Origin: Candidatus Krumholzibacteriota bacterium
GTDB lineage: Bacteria; Krumholzibacteriota; Krumholzibacteriia; Krumholzibacteriales; Krumholzibacteriaceae
Direction: 5' to 3'
DNA: 64,000 bases
NCBI GenBank assembly: GCA_016932415.1
Contig: JAFGCX010000007.1
Coordinates: 244,280-308,279, forward strand
The notes beneath the pieces were generated by a model. That model was not told the DNA's origin. It saw nothing but the letters and a program-made list of their open reading frames with translations, and made no database searches. A program made the position numbers and the translations under genes. Positions 27,411 through 36,866 of this stretch are shown piece after piece. How positions within the stretch are numbered: position 1 is the stretch's first letter; the number at the start of each line of letters is the position of its first letter.

Positions 27411-30400
27411 ATGAAAACCTTTTTTTGCCTGATTTTTTCAATCGTTGCACTAATGAATTCCGGTACGCTTAACGCGGCGAAGGTCCAGATCGATGCGTCC
27501 GAAGACTCATATGTCCTGAGTACCACGCCGACTACGTCCTATGGCAGCGCATCTACGCTGCTGGTCAAACACGACGTGTCGCCTTCGGAGGTACTCGCCA
27601 GGGCTTTTATAAAATTCGATCTGTCGTCCATCCCCGCCGACGCGACTATACAGGCTGCCCTGTTATGCCTGTATGACCAGACAGCTGCTGGCGGAAACAG
27701 ACTTCCCGTATACGCCGTCAGCTCTGGATGGTCGGAGATAGATATAAACTGGGACAACCAGCCCTCCTTCGACCCGGCCGAGATAGGAACACTACCCGGC
27801 TTCGCCGGAGCGCAGTGGTTCAGCGTCGATGTGACCTCTGTCGTTGAAGAGTGGCGGGGAGGTACCCGTTCGAACCACGGCCTTCTGGTCAAGGAGGGAA
27901 GCGGATACTGCCTTGCCGCAAGCCCCGAACCATTCGGACCGCGGACTTTCAGAAGCAGTGAATATTTCGGGTTCAAACCATATCTCATGGTGATCTATGG
28001 AGCCGAAACTCTGGAAATAACATCGGTGGCTGACGCGCATGTCAAGTCGGCAACACCGGACGTCAACTACGGTTCGAGCGAAGCGTTGCAGGTCATCAAC
28101 ACGGGATGCTGGAGTTACCTGAGATTTGACACTGGAAGTCTTCCCCTGGGAACATCGATCGAGTACGCCCGTATTCGTCTATACCAGTACTCCTTTGGCG
28201 GATTAGTGGGAGGTTCTTTCCCGATCAGCGCTCACAATGTCAACTCGTCATGGACCGAAGGAGCGATCACGTGGACGACGAAACCGGCATTCAATACCGT
28301 ACCGGAATCGTTCTGTTTCGGAATCGCCGGGTCCTCACATGTCGGGTGGGTCGATCTCGACGTGACGGAGTCTTTGCAGGGATGGCTCGCCGGCGGCGAT
28401 AATTACGGTATCGTTGTTAAAAATCCCTTTGAAATCACTTTTTCCATGCCCCAGGCAGGTAATTTCCGCAGCAGGGAATATGCGGGGACCGAATACCGGC
28501 CACAGATAGAAGTGTTCTACTCGTCGGAGCCGGAAAATCAGTTCATCCCCTCCCAGAGCCTCACCGGCGTCTATATGGGAGACGATTGCTGGGGTGATAT
28601 AGACGGCGACGGCGACCTCGACCTGATCGTATGCGGCGACACGGGGTTCGGTGCGGTCACCAGCATCTATTTCAACTTTTCCGGGACGTTGACGGAATCA
28701 TTCTCATCTTCCATTCCGGATATCCTCTGCAGCGCGAGCAGCGACAATATCGACCTGGGAGATTATGACAATGACGGCGACCTCGATCTCGCCATAGCAG
28801 GCGAGGCGTCTGCCGTCCCGATCACCGGGATCTATAAAAATAATGGCAGCGGAACCTTCACCCTCGACACAAGACAGTCGCTCACCCAGCTAAAGAACAC
28901 CTCCCTTGCCTGGGGAGACTACGACGGCGACGGTGACCTTGATCTGTACGTCCAGGGATACACGGGGTCGGTTGTCAACTCGACGCTGTACAGAAACGAT
29001 GGTACCGGACTCCTCTCTCCCGCTACAACCTCGCTGACCGGTCTGTTCGCTGGATCAGCAGACTGGATCGATTTCGATGGCGACGGCGATCTCGACCTCG
29101 CTGTCACCGGGTCTACGACCCTGGCAAGAATGACAATCTTTTACGAAAACATCGGAGGCACGCTTACTTCACTTGGAGATAAGGGACTCCCAGGCCTTGC
29201 CTATTCGGATATGGCATGGGGAGATTACGATAACGACGGCGACATGGACCTGGCTCTTACCGGTGAATCGTACAATCCCAACATCGAGTATGCCCGCGTC
29301 TACAACAACGACGGCGGTGGCGGCCTGACGCTCGCCTGGCAGACATCAGGCCTTCGGATGAGCTCCTGCGCGTGGGGCGACTTCACCAACGACGGGAAAC
29401 TCGATCTGGCGTTCTGCGGAGACGACGCCATCGTCGGCCAGCAGACTTACCTTTTCTACAACGATGGTACCAATGATTTCGCGCGCCTGACGCAACCTGC
29501 CGTCGCAGACGTCTACCGCGGAACGGTGAGCTGGGCCGATGTCGACAATGACGCGGACCTCGACCTCTTCCTGACCGGAGACCCCACTTATTCCGGAACT
29601 CCCATCGCCATACTCTACGATAACACTTCCGGGCCGGCCAACACCCCCCCATCTCCTCCAAACCTGTTCGGCACGGTGCGTAAATCTGGATTTACGCCTT
29701 TCACCGCCGACACTCTCATCATGCGCTGGGACGGCGCTCAGGACGCTGAGACGTCGGAGCGGGGCCTCTACTACTGCGTGCGGGTGGGGACTGAAAGGTG
29801 GGGAGAGGATATCTTCTCGGGGACATATGGATCGCCTCTCATGGGAAACGTCCAGGCATCGAACGAGCTGAGAGTGACAATCCCTCCGTCGGGGCCCGAC
29901 AACCACTTCTACTGGAGCGTAAAGGCTGTCGACGCGGGTCTTATGGCCTCCGGCTGGTCGGTGCAGCAGTGCAGCTGGGATCCCGACAGCCTATGGTCGT
30001 ACGATGACGACCCGGTCGACGACGCGTTCGTCGATAACGCGTTACCCAATACTCCCTTGGGATCTACGCAAGAGCTTAACCTCATCGTCGGCGACGCGTG
30101 GAATTCAGGCAATATCGCCCGGACATATATCAAGTTCAATCCTCCCATCTCTCCCGAACCCGGCGCGGAGATCTCGCGGGCCGAGCTCCACGTGTACTGC
30201 CGGAGCGTCATATCGCCTGTTTCATACTACATATCAGCCTGGGATGAAAGTGATGATTTCTGGGATGAGTCTACCATAACATGGAATAACGCTCCCACTT
30301 GGCTCTATTACTACCCACGGGACGTAATCAGAGTCACTCCCGGATGGAATGTGTGGGACGTCACGAAGAGTCTGACCGCGATGGTGGACAATGAGGTCAC

Positions 30401-30830
30401 ATTCGTTCTTCGCGGATCGACTCCCCTCGAAGGGACATCAGGAGTATGGGCCGAATTTGACAGCAAGGAATTCGAGAACGCGCCATTTCTCAGGATCCAT
30501 TACGTCTCGCTGGTCGGGGATGATGAAAACGGCGCTACTCCCGGATGCGTAGAACTCTCACAGAATATTCCAAACCCTTTCAACCCGGCAACGCGGATCA
30601 GCTTCACTATCCCCGGCCGATCGGAAAACGAACATGTGACGCTCAGGATCTACGATGTGGCAGGGAGGCTGATGCGAACGCTTCTCGACGAGTCCAGAAG
30701 CGCTGGGCTTCACACCGTCATCTGGGACGGAAAGGACCGGAACGGTTCACCGGTCGCCAGCGGTATCTATTTTTACCGTCTCCAGTGGAACGGAAAGACG
30801 CGGTCGAGAAAAATGGTACTGCTTCGCTAA
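27411..30830 (+). CDS. Large secreted DNRLRE/FG-GAP repeat protein with sorting domain
   Basis: The ATG at 27411 has GGGGGAGA upstream and opens a signal peptide (MKTFFCLIFSIVALMNSGTL), giving 1139 residues. Two DNRLRE-type beta-sandwich domains (about 22-185 and 195-365; RAFIKFDLSSIP, then W-D-N-QPSF and DVTSVVEEW) are followed by seven FG-GAP/VCBS-type units with DxDxDGDLDL calcium loops (about 375-745), an FN3-like region, a third DNRLRE domain (about 865-1045) and the sorting domain (IPNPFNPATRISFTIP, final RKMVLLR). FG-GAP arrays fold as calcium-bound beta-propellers; DNRLRE domains are common in surface and carbohydrate-associated proteins. Likely an adhesin or matrix protein; no enzyme motif is visible. 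Confidence 0.88.
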   Translation: MKTFFCLIFSIVALMNSGTLNAAKVQIDASEDSYVLSTTPTTSYGSASTLLVKHDVSPSEVLARAFIKFDLSSIPADATIQAALLCLYDQTAAGGNRLPVYAVSSGWSEIDINWDNQPSFDPAEIGTLPGFAGAQWFSVDVTSVVEEWRGGTRSNHGLLVKEGSGYCLAASPEPFGPRTFRSSEYFGFKPYLMVIYGAETLEITSVADAHVKSATPDVNYGSSEALQVINTGCWSYLRFDTGSLPLGTSIEYARIRLYQYSFGGLVGGSFPISAHNVNSSWTEGAITWTTKPAFNTVPESFCFGIAGSSHVGWVDLDVTESLQGWLAGGDNYGIVVKNPFEITFSMPQAGNFRSREYAGTEYRPQIEVFYSSEPENQFIPSQSLTGVYMGDDCWGDIDGDGDLDLIVCGDTGFGAVTSIYFNFSGTLTESFSSSIPDILCSASSDNIDLGDYDNDGDLDLAIAGEASAVPITGIYKNNGSGTFTLDTRQSLTQLKNTSLAWGDYDGDGDLDLYVQGYTGSVVNSTLYRNDGTGLLSPATTSLTGLFAGSADWIDFDGDGDLDLAVTGSTTLARMTIFYENIGGTLTSLGDKGLPGLAYSDMAWGDYDNDGDMDLALTGESYNPNIEYARVYNNDGGGGLTLAWQTSGLRMSSCAWGDFTNDGKLDLAFCGDDAIVGQQTYLFYNDGTNDFARLTQPAVADVYRGTVSWADVDNDADLDLFLTGDPTYSGTPIAILYDNTSGPANTPPSPPNLFGTVRKSGFTPFTADTLIMRWDGAQDAETSERGLYYCVRVGTERWGEDIFSGTYGSPLMGNVQASNELRVTIPPSGPDNHFYWSVKAVDAGLMASGWSVQQCSWDPDSLWSYDDDPVDDAFVDNALPNTPLGSTQELNLIVGDAWNSGNIARTYIKFNPPISPEPGAEISRAELHVYCRSVISPVSYYISAWDESDDFWDESTITWNNAPTWLYYYPRDVIRVTPGWNVWDVTKSLTAMVDNEVTFVLRGSTPLEGTSGVWAEFDSKEFENAPFLRIHYVSLVGDDENGATPGCVELSQNIPNPFNPATRISFTIPGRSENEHVTLRIYDVAGRLMRTLLDESRSAGLHTVIWDGKDRNGSPVASGIYFYRLQWNGKTRSRKMVLLR

Positions 30831-30863
30831 AACAAGATTCAGGCGGGTACGGAGGGGGCAAGT

Positions 30864-30890
30864 GGCCCGGAGCGTATCGCTCCGGGCCTT
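30864..30890. terminator. Hairpin terminator between convergent genes
   Basis: GGCCCGGAGCG and CGCTCCGGGCC form an 11-base-pair stem with a 3-base loop (TAT). The following T run is short on the plus strand (TTCTCC) and absent on the minus strand, so efficiency is uncertain, but the position between converging genes fits. Confidence 0.6.
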
Positions 30891-30905
30891 CTCCGGAGAT
30901 CCTCG

Positions 30906-31664
30906 TTATTTCGATTTCTTGTAATCTTTCGGAATATCATACGTCCCTGACGGCGCGGCCTTTTCAGAGATCTCGACGATCTCGATGGTCGATCTGACCT
31001 CGGCCCCCATCGCCTCGGATTTCGCCTCCTGGTACACTATTATCCCCTTCACCTTCTTCATTTCTTTCATGACCTCGGCGAATCCGTCATAATTCGCCAT
31101 CATCGCGTTTGAGGCGGACCAGTAGAGCCCGGGGTCCACATTGATATCCTCCGTGGCCCAGGCTTCGGCGGTCGATTTTCCCATCGGCATCGCGAGGGTT
31201 ATTATATATTTCCGGCAGTCCCAGTCCTTGATCTTTTTCGTCTCGGATGTCTCGGTGACCGAAGCATCGAACTTCATCATCGCGCCTGCCATCCCCTTCA
31301 TCTTCTCAGCCATCGCTTTCGCGTCCTCATCGCCAGCAGTCTCATCTTCTACAGCCTTGTCTATCGCCTTATTCAAATCCATTGAAGTCTCGGCATATGT
31401 CTTTTCGGCGTGATTGAGGAAATAAAGAATATCTTTGGATGGAATGACGATCACGGAAGAACCATCGGCAAGATCGATCCTCGCGTGGTCCTTGCCTATC
31501 CATGTTACCGATGTCTCGTCTTTCGCCGGCTGAGTCTGCCCCATGATAGTGAACCCGTCAGTATGGCTGACCTGCTTCATCCAGGTGTCGGCATGGGACG
31601 ATCCGCAGATGAAAAGAAGCGAAAGAACTGCAATAACGACCACTCGCGCGGTGCTGTTTCTCAT
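30906..31664 (-). CDS. Periplasmic DUF4412-like protein
   Basis: The 252-residue product has a strong AGGAAGGAGAT site and a signal peptide ending SSHADTW. The sequence pattern (TVTWIGKDHARIDLADGSSV-like strands, then ILYFLNHAEKTYAETSMD, then CRKYIITLAMPMG) resembles the DUF4412 family of small exported proteins of unknown function. A Met- and Lys-rich helical insert lies at about 105-130 (AMAEKMKGMAGAMMKF). No catalytic residues are apparent. The gene stands alone between a terminator and its own promoter, which has near-consensus hexamers separated by an overlong spacer containing a G7 tract. Confidence 0.7.
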   Translation of the reverse strand: MRNSTARVVVIAVLSLLFICGSSHADTWMKQVSHTDGFTIMGQTQPAKDETSVTWIGKDHARIDLADGSSVIVIPSKDILYFLNHAEKTYAETSMDLNKAIDKAVEDETAGDEDAKAMAEKMKGMAGAMMKFDASVTETSETKKIKDWDCRKYIITLAMPMGKSTAEAWATEDINVDPGLYWSASNAMMANYDGFAEVMKEMKKVKGIIVYQEAKSEAMGAEVRSTIEIVEISEKAAPSGTYDIPKDYKKSK

Positions 31665-31710
31665 TACTATCTCCTTCCTTGTTGAAACTGTTAATTGATA
31701 TTCAGAATCG

Positions 31711-31741
31711 GATTATACATCCCCCCCGATCGTTATTGTCA
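31711..31741 (-). promoter_or_regulatory. Consensus promoter with a G7 tract in a 19-base spacer
   Basis: On the minus strand a perfect TTGACA (31736-31741) and a perfect TATAAT (31711-31716) are separated by 19 bases. The spacer contains seven consecutive G residues (31720-31726). Nineteen is longer than the optimal 17, so gain or loss of G by strand slippage could tune or switch expression of the gene starting at 31664. The rest of the 31665-31966 gap holds no other feature I can support. Confidence 0.6.
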
Positions 31742-31966
31742 AGCCGAAACAATGAAGGGAAATTTTTTCGCACGGACCGTATATCGCAATGTCATATAAC
31801 AAGTTACAGGGCGCCATATCCCCCGGTGGGTCAGGCATTTGTCCCTCAAATCCGCAACACACCTTGATGCCCCGTGTGCTGCCAGCAATAAAGGGTTGCG
31901 CTCTTCCATCATTCAGGTGATTTTGACGTAGACATCTTTATTTTCACGGTCTCATTGAAGGCTCTT

Positions 31967-32476
31967 ATGGGTTTTTTGATAAAATACAGTAATACTTCGA
32001 AAGCATTTCCAGCCAGGATGTGCCGGTGGTTGCTGATAGTTGCCGGCGTCCTGTCTGTCGGGTTAGCCACAGCAGGCATTTTCCTTCCGCTTTTGCCGAC
32101 CACTCCTTTTCTGCTGCTGGCTGCCGCCTGTTTTTTCAGGGCATCAGACAGGCTCTATCAGTGGCTTATAGATCACAGATGGCTTGGCCCATACATCAAA
32201 AACTACCGTGAGCACAGGGCCATTACCAGGCGCGCAAGGATAGTTATCCTGCTGATGCTCTGGTGTACCCTTGGTTATGCCGCTTTAACGGCGACCCATT
32301 CCCTGGCGATACGGATTCTATTATCACTGATCGGTATCGGTGTCACAGTGCATGTTATGAGTATCAGGACTCTGCCCCTGGAGATCTTCTCCGATAAGGT
32401 CACAACCACAACGGAGGATGTTAATGAACAAGAGATGCATGAAGCAACAGCGCGTAATCGCTCGAAATCCACTTGA
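31967..32476 (+). CDS. DUF454 (YbaN-like) inner-membrane protein
   Basis: The ATG at 31967 with GAAGG 5 bases upstream gives 169 residues. The central part matches DUF454: a first membrane segment (WLLIVAGVLSVGLATAGIFL) directly followed by PLLPTTPFLLLAAACFFRAS, then WLIDHRWLGPYIKNYREHRA, and two further membrane segments (about 75-115). DUF454 proteins are small inner-membrane proteins of unknown function. The C-terminal 30 residues are charged and probably cytoplasmic. The promoter of the next gene overlaps its last codons. Confidence 0.88.
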   Translation: MGFLIKYSNTSKAFPARMCRWLLIVAGVLSVGLATAGIFLPLLPTTPFLLLAAACFFRASDRLYQWLIDHRWLGPYIKNYREHRAITRRARIVILLMLWCTLGYAALTATHSLAIRILLSLIGIGVTVHVMSIRTLPLEIFSDKVTTTTEDVNEQEMHEATARNRSKST

Positions 32477-32501
32477 AAAAGACCCGCAGGCGTGATACAA
32501 T
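32473..32501 (+). promoter_or_regulatory. Promoter of the eight-repeat gene at 32556
   Basis: TTGAAA and TACAAT lie 17 bases apart and the -10 is extended (TG-A-TACAAT). The -35 overlaps the stop codon of the DUF454 gene. The leader is about 48 bases. Confidence 0.7.
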
Positions 32502-32555
32502 TTCTCAAGCGGTAATTCGGTCATTAAAAACAAATATCACGATTGGGGGAAAAGG

Positions 32556-34253
32556 ATGCGCGGTAGATCTCGCCAGCCGGTTCTTTTCGGTCTTTTGATC
32601 CTTTTCTGTTTCTCGCTATCCATTCAGGCGGCCTGGGAAGAAGACGGGACTCTTGTCGAGCCAGCTCCTGAATCTCCGGTGGAGGTTATTTTCAGGGATC
32701 TTAGAATGGCAGACAATGGTATGTGTGGCATCGGTCTCGGATGGTTCATCGCCGGATCAAGTAAATATTATTACCAGGGGCTGAATTGGGAGGGCAGTCT
32801 ACTCTGGCCCTCTGATCCTGTCTCGTGGATCCTGCCGGGGGGATATTTAGCTGGAATTCCCCGGATCGCGTCTGACAATACAGGCGGGATGTACCTGACA
32901 AGTTCCGGGAGCACTCCCGATTTGCGCCATGCCTTTATCACAGCACGCCTTTATGCCGCCGCAGATACTGTAACTGATATCGATTTTTTTGACGGGTACT
33001 TGGGAGAAAAATCACTGCTCTACCCCTCCATAGTATCAGACGGATATACGGGAGCAATAGTCTGCTGGGGCGAGTATCCTGAAATCTTACCCTCGTACGG
33101 AATTATTAAAGCACAGAGAATAATGAACGATAACACTGTTCTGTGGGAAACGAACGGTACAGTGCTATGTAATATGGCAGGAACCCGCTATTCACCGGTG
33201 GCGGCTGCCGACGGATCGGGCGGAGCTATCATAGTCTGGATTGATTGCAGGGATCCCGGAAGGGAGATCTATGCGCAGCGGATCGATTTCGCGGGGGTCA
33301 CCAAATGGACAACCAACGGGATACCTGTCTGCGCGGCGGGAGGAGAGCCGTCCAATTACGATATCTTCGCCCAGCCGCCCGGGGGCGCTATTGCCACCTG
33401 GGTCGACCAGCGCAATGGCGGCAAGGATATCTACATCCAGCACCTCGCCAGCGACGGATCGCTACTCTGGGCCGCTGAAGGAGCGCCTGTCTGTCTCGCC
33501 CCCGGCACCCAGGATTATCCGTTCGCCGTGACTGACGGAATCGGTGGAGCTCTCGTCATCTGGAAAGATTTTCGCTCGGGTGACTCTGATATTTATGCTC
33601 AGAGGATCAGCTCTCTCGGCGAAGCGCTCTGGGCAGAAAACGGAGTCCCCGTTGCCTGCGGTCCCGGCGACCAGAGGTGCCCGCGGATCTGCTCCAGTGG
33701 CGACGGCGGGGCGATAATCGCCTGGGTGGACGACTCGACCGGTGAATCAGATATCTATTGTCAGGCTGTGGACAGCGATGGTTCTTTCTGCTGGGGACCT
33801 GGCTTCGTTCCTGTCTGCACAGCCGCTGGCGACCAGGACGAAGTCGTGATCCAGAAGCACTGCCTCGGCGGCGCGTTCATTGCCTGGGTAGATTTCAGAA
33901 GCTCATCTTATGGGGAGATCCGCGCGACGCATATCCTGCCCACTACTACCGATGCCGATACGCCTGTCATGGGAGAGGAATTGATCCTCGGACAGAATTA
34001 TCCCAACCCGTTCAATCCGGCGACGACGATTTCTTTCGACATGAAAAAAGCTGCCGGGATCACCCTGAAGATCTACGACCCGGCGGGACGCCTGGTAAGA
34101 ACACTTGTAGATGAATATCGCGGGAGCGGTTCGTACAACGAGATATGGGACGGCCTGAGTGATACGGGAATGAAAGTCTCGAGCGGAACATATTTTTACC
34201 AGGTCACAAGCGGAACGGAAAAACGCTCCAGGAAGATGGTGCTTCTGCGCTGA
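32556..34253 (+). CDS. Secreted eight-repeat (predicted beta-propeller) protein with sorting domain, short form
   Basis: GGGGGAAAAGG precedes the ATG. The 565-residue protein has a signal peptide (ILFCFSLSIQAAW) and then eight repeats related to those of the genes at 20032 and 49511. The first two or three are diverged (KYYYQGLNW, AFITARLYA, IIKAQRI) and the later ones are typical (GREIYAQRI, SDIYAQRI). The sorting domain follows directly (NYPNPFNPATTISFDM, final RKMVLLR), without the linker and FN3-like domains of the two longer paralogues. A strong terminator follows. Probably a surface-displayed propeller; its ligand is unknown. Confidence 0.85.
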   Translation: MRGRSRQPVLFGLLILFCFSLSIQAAWEEDGTLVEPAPESPVEVIFRDLRMADNGMCGIGLGWFIAGSSKYYYQGLNWEGSLLWPSDPVSWILPGGYLAGIPRIASDNTGGMYLTSSGSTPDLRHAFITARLYAAADTVTDIDFFDGYLGEKSLLYPSIVSDGYTGAIVCWGEYPEILPSYGIIKAQRIMNDNTVLWETNGTVLCNMAGTRYSPVAAADGSGGAIIVWIDCRDPGREIYAQRIDFAGVTKWTTNGIPVCAAGGEPSNYDIFAQPPGGAIATWVDQRNGGKDIYIQHLASDGSLLWAAEGAPVCLAPGTQDYPFAVTDGIGGALVIWKDFRSGDSDIYAQRISSLGEALWAENGVPVACGPGDQRCPRICSSGDGGAIIAWVDDSTGESDIYCQAVDSDGSFCWGPGFVPVCTAAGDQDEVVIQKHCLGGAFIAWVDFRSSSYGEIRATHILPTTTDADTPVMGEELILGQNYPNPFNPATTISFDMKKAAGITLKIYDPAGRLVRTLVDEYRGSGSYNEIWDGLSDTGMKVSSGTYFYQVTSGTEKRSRKMVLLR

Positions 34254-34287
34254 TATTTTGCCCTGATCGGAAAGCGCCCGAAATGAG

Positions 34288-34332
34288 AATCCGGCTGCCT
34301 GACAGGCCATCTGCCCGGCAGCCGGATTTTTT
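34288..34332 (+). terminator. Rho-independent terminator
   Basis: AATCCGGCTGCC and GGCAGCCGGATT form a 12-base-pair stem separated by about 17 bases, followed by TTTT. It ends the plus-strand gene at 34253; a minus-strand gene ends 24 bases further on. Confidence 0.85.
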
Positions 34333-34355
34333 GCGCTTTTTTGACACCCCCCGCT

Positions 34356-36539
34356 CTATCTCAGGAGCAGAAGCTTTCCAGTCGCCTCTTTCCCTCCTAC
34401 AGAGATCCGGTAGAAATAGACGCCGCTGGCGGCGATCTCGCCGTCCCGGGTGAGGCCGTTCCAGTATTTCTTGTGCCCTCCGGGGCCGAGATGCCCCTTG
34501 AAGACGGTCTTCTGGAAACGCCCGCTCACGTCGAAGATATCTATCCTTGTCATACCTCCCGGGGCCGGTATCACCATCTGGAAGGTCACTGCCGGATTGA
34601 AGGGGTTCGGGAAGACCTGGTGCTCTATCTCCGATGGAAGCGGCGTGTCGGTCCCCACTCCTATCGTGTCACCGACAGTGACCCTTACCGTATCGAAATC
34701 GACAGTCCCCGTGTCGATGATCGACCGGAATTCGTAGTAGATGGCGTTTTCCATCCCCTCATACGCCTCTCCGGGGATAACCGCCTGGGTCAGAAACACC
34801 GAATCGTCGGATGATTCAAGAAAGATCGTGTCGAGCGAGGTGATAATCTCCCACCCGAGGGAATCCTCCACCGTAACGATCCCGCTGTCGGCAAGCTCGC
34901 TCACATTCATAAGGAGCGACCAGACCTCTGTAGTATCGCCGGGAAAATCGTTCTCGATGTCGTACCATACAAGGCTGTTCTGCCTCAGCATATTCGTATC
35001 CTGGATCGCCACGTAGGTCATTTCGCTGTAGTTGACCATCGGATCGGTCAATGAAACGACATTTATCGAGACATGAACCGTGTCAACGTCTGGAACAGCC
35101 CATGGAGGTATATCCAGCGTGACCGTCACGATCGTATCCATCGGATCGATGGCGCTAAGCGCTACGGTGGCGTCGGAGACGACCTGTGGCCAACCGTGAG
35201 AATTGGCGACATTGATAGTGTATGTATCATCGACGTTCCCCATATTGGCTACTAGGAACTTTACTTCCACCGGCATTTTCGGATATCCCGTGCCGGAGGC
35301 AGAGACCGTAGCCGCAACGTCGTAGATCGGCCCGGAAGGCGCCATCAGCACCGGCCCAGGCCCGCATATACTCTCTATCATCGTCCCCGGATCGAGCAGG
35401 ATATTATCGGCCAGAAGTTCGATCGGACCGTTGCATATGATGACCGGCCATCCCGGAGGGTTGTTTCTCATATCGATCGTCCCGCCGGGACCCGTACCGA
35501 CCTTGCAGTAGAGCTGAGCGTCTATCGCCCAGGGGCTTGCCCTGAAATCGATCGTCGATCCGCTCATCCCGGTGATCCTGCAATCGTTGGATTTCTCAGC
35601 CGGTCTTCCATCGGTCTTTTCGCGAGTCGCGTGGATCGTGTCTATCTTGTCTTTCGTGTTAAGTTCTCCCTCGATCGAGCCGGTCGAATCGAGGACGGTG
35701 ACACGGGCGTATTTCTTGATCGTCTTCGCCTTTATAGTCCCGCCAATATAAAGGGAGTCAGCTCTTATAACGACCTCGTTCGCCGCGATTACCGAATCTC
35801 CCTTTCCAATATATACGTCGCCGGCGGTTTTCGTCCGGCCGCCATTGATCTCCACATCCCCTTTTCGCGACTGGATCTTGCAATAGATCTTCGTCGGCTT
35901 GCCGGCTCCGGACTGGACCTTGACAGTCTTGTCCCCGGCGATTATCCCGTTTCCGGTCAGATTTACAGATCCTGTATTCGACAAAACCTGCGTCTCTTCC
36001 CCTATCGAATTGACCTTACCGGAGATCGTGACGTTTTTTTGCGCTGACAGCGAAACGCTGCCATTAGTCCCTTCAACCGTCCCATGAACGCCGATCGAAT
36101 CCTTGGTAGAGAAAAGATGGATCGGCAGTTTTTTCACCTTGCCCCCCGCTTTAGGCGAGACACCCCCGATCACGCCTCCGGTTCCTACCATGATCGGTCC
36201 TTCAGTAGTAATTTGTATCGGTGTTTTAGCGCTTTTTGCCCTCAGTGTCCCGTTGACGATCAACTCCCCGAGGACCATCCATCCCTTGATCTCGTTCGTT
36301 CCATGTCCCTGAAAATCTACTGCTTTATTTGGCGGTATCTCAGCCTTGTCCTTGCGGCCCTTGACAGCTCCCGGCCACATGAATTTCCCATCCACACCCT
36401 GTGGATTCCACGTGGGAGGTCACTTCCAGTCATCCTCCCCCCCCGTGTTCTTCGTCTTCCAATGGTCTGACAGAGCGTTGGAAAATCCAAGGGTCAGGAA
36501 AAGGACGAGCACTGCCGCCACACCATAACGAGCTTTCAT
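34356..36539 (-). pseudogene. Secreted adhesin-like protein with sorting domain, interrupted by an in-frame UGA
   Basis: A signal peptide opens at the ATG at 36539 (GGGGGTG upstream; MKARYGVAAVLVLFLTLGFS). The frame reads to a TGA at 36420-36422 and then continues in the same frame, without another stop, to 34356: 727 codons counting the TGA. Residues downstream (about 60-380) are repetitive short beta strands rich in G, T and V (LIVNGTLRAKSAKTPIQIT, VSLSAQKNVTISGKV) typical of a right-handed beta-helix. Then come beta-sandwich domains and a sorting domain (VFPNPFNPAVTFQMVIP, GVYFYRISVG, final GKLLLLR). Without read-through the passenger has no signal peptide. I favour a nonsense mutation, but a SECIS-like hairpin follows the UGA. 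Confidence 0.75.
36390..36406 (-). other. Hairpin just after the in-frame UGA (SECIS-like spacing)
   Basis: ATCCACA-GGG-TGTGGAT is a perfect 7-base-pair stem. Its loop begins with G and lies 20 bases after the UGA at 36422-36420. That geometry falls within the general form of bacterial selenocysteine insertion elements, but short hairpins also occur by chance and no selenoprotein of this type is known to me. Confidence 0.3.
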
Positions 36540-36679
36540 ACGATCACCCCCGGCAATTATTATTAATCGGCCTGGAATCGCTGATGCCTTTCGGCAGGAT
36601 TTATATATGAGATTGAGATGAATTTTATCAGAAAAATGCCGTTTCGGCAAGACAATCTTCAGAGATAAGGCATTAATTA

Positions 36680-36708
36680 TTTACATGTCGAACTCTCTGT
36701 GATATACT
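36680..36708 (+). promoter_or_regulatory. Promoter of the surface protein/TPR operon
   Basis: TTTACA and TATACT are 17 bases apart, with an extended TG-A before the -10. Transcription should begin near 36715. This rules out the upstream ATG at 36699 and supports the TTG start at 36867. Confidence 0.7.
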
Positions 36709-36866
36709 GCGTGATCATCAATTATCTTGAAGCTATACGGGAAAATAGCAGCCGCTTATCACCTTGCGCATCTCACCGCTGCGGAATCCCTTTAAATAGA
36801 TGCGAATCGATCAGAAGAGCTGTTATAAAGCAAAGAACTCAATTTGGCATAAAAAGGGGGCATAAG

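Noticed and set aside
36420..36422. UGA read as tryptophan (alternative genetic code)
   Set aside because: Many intact genes here end at TGA in the right place after the sorting motif, for example at 9058, 34253 and 39329, so UGA acts as a stop.
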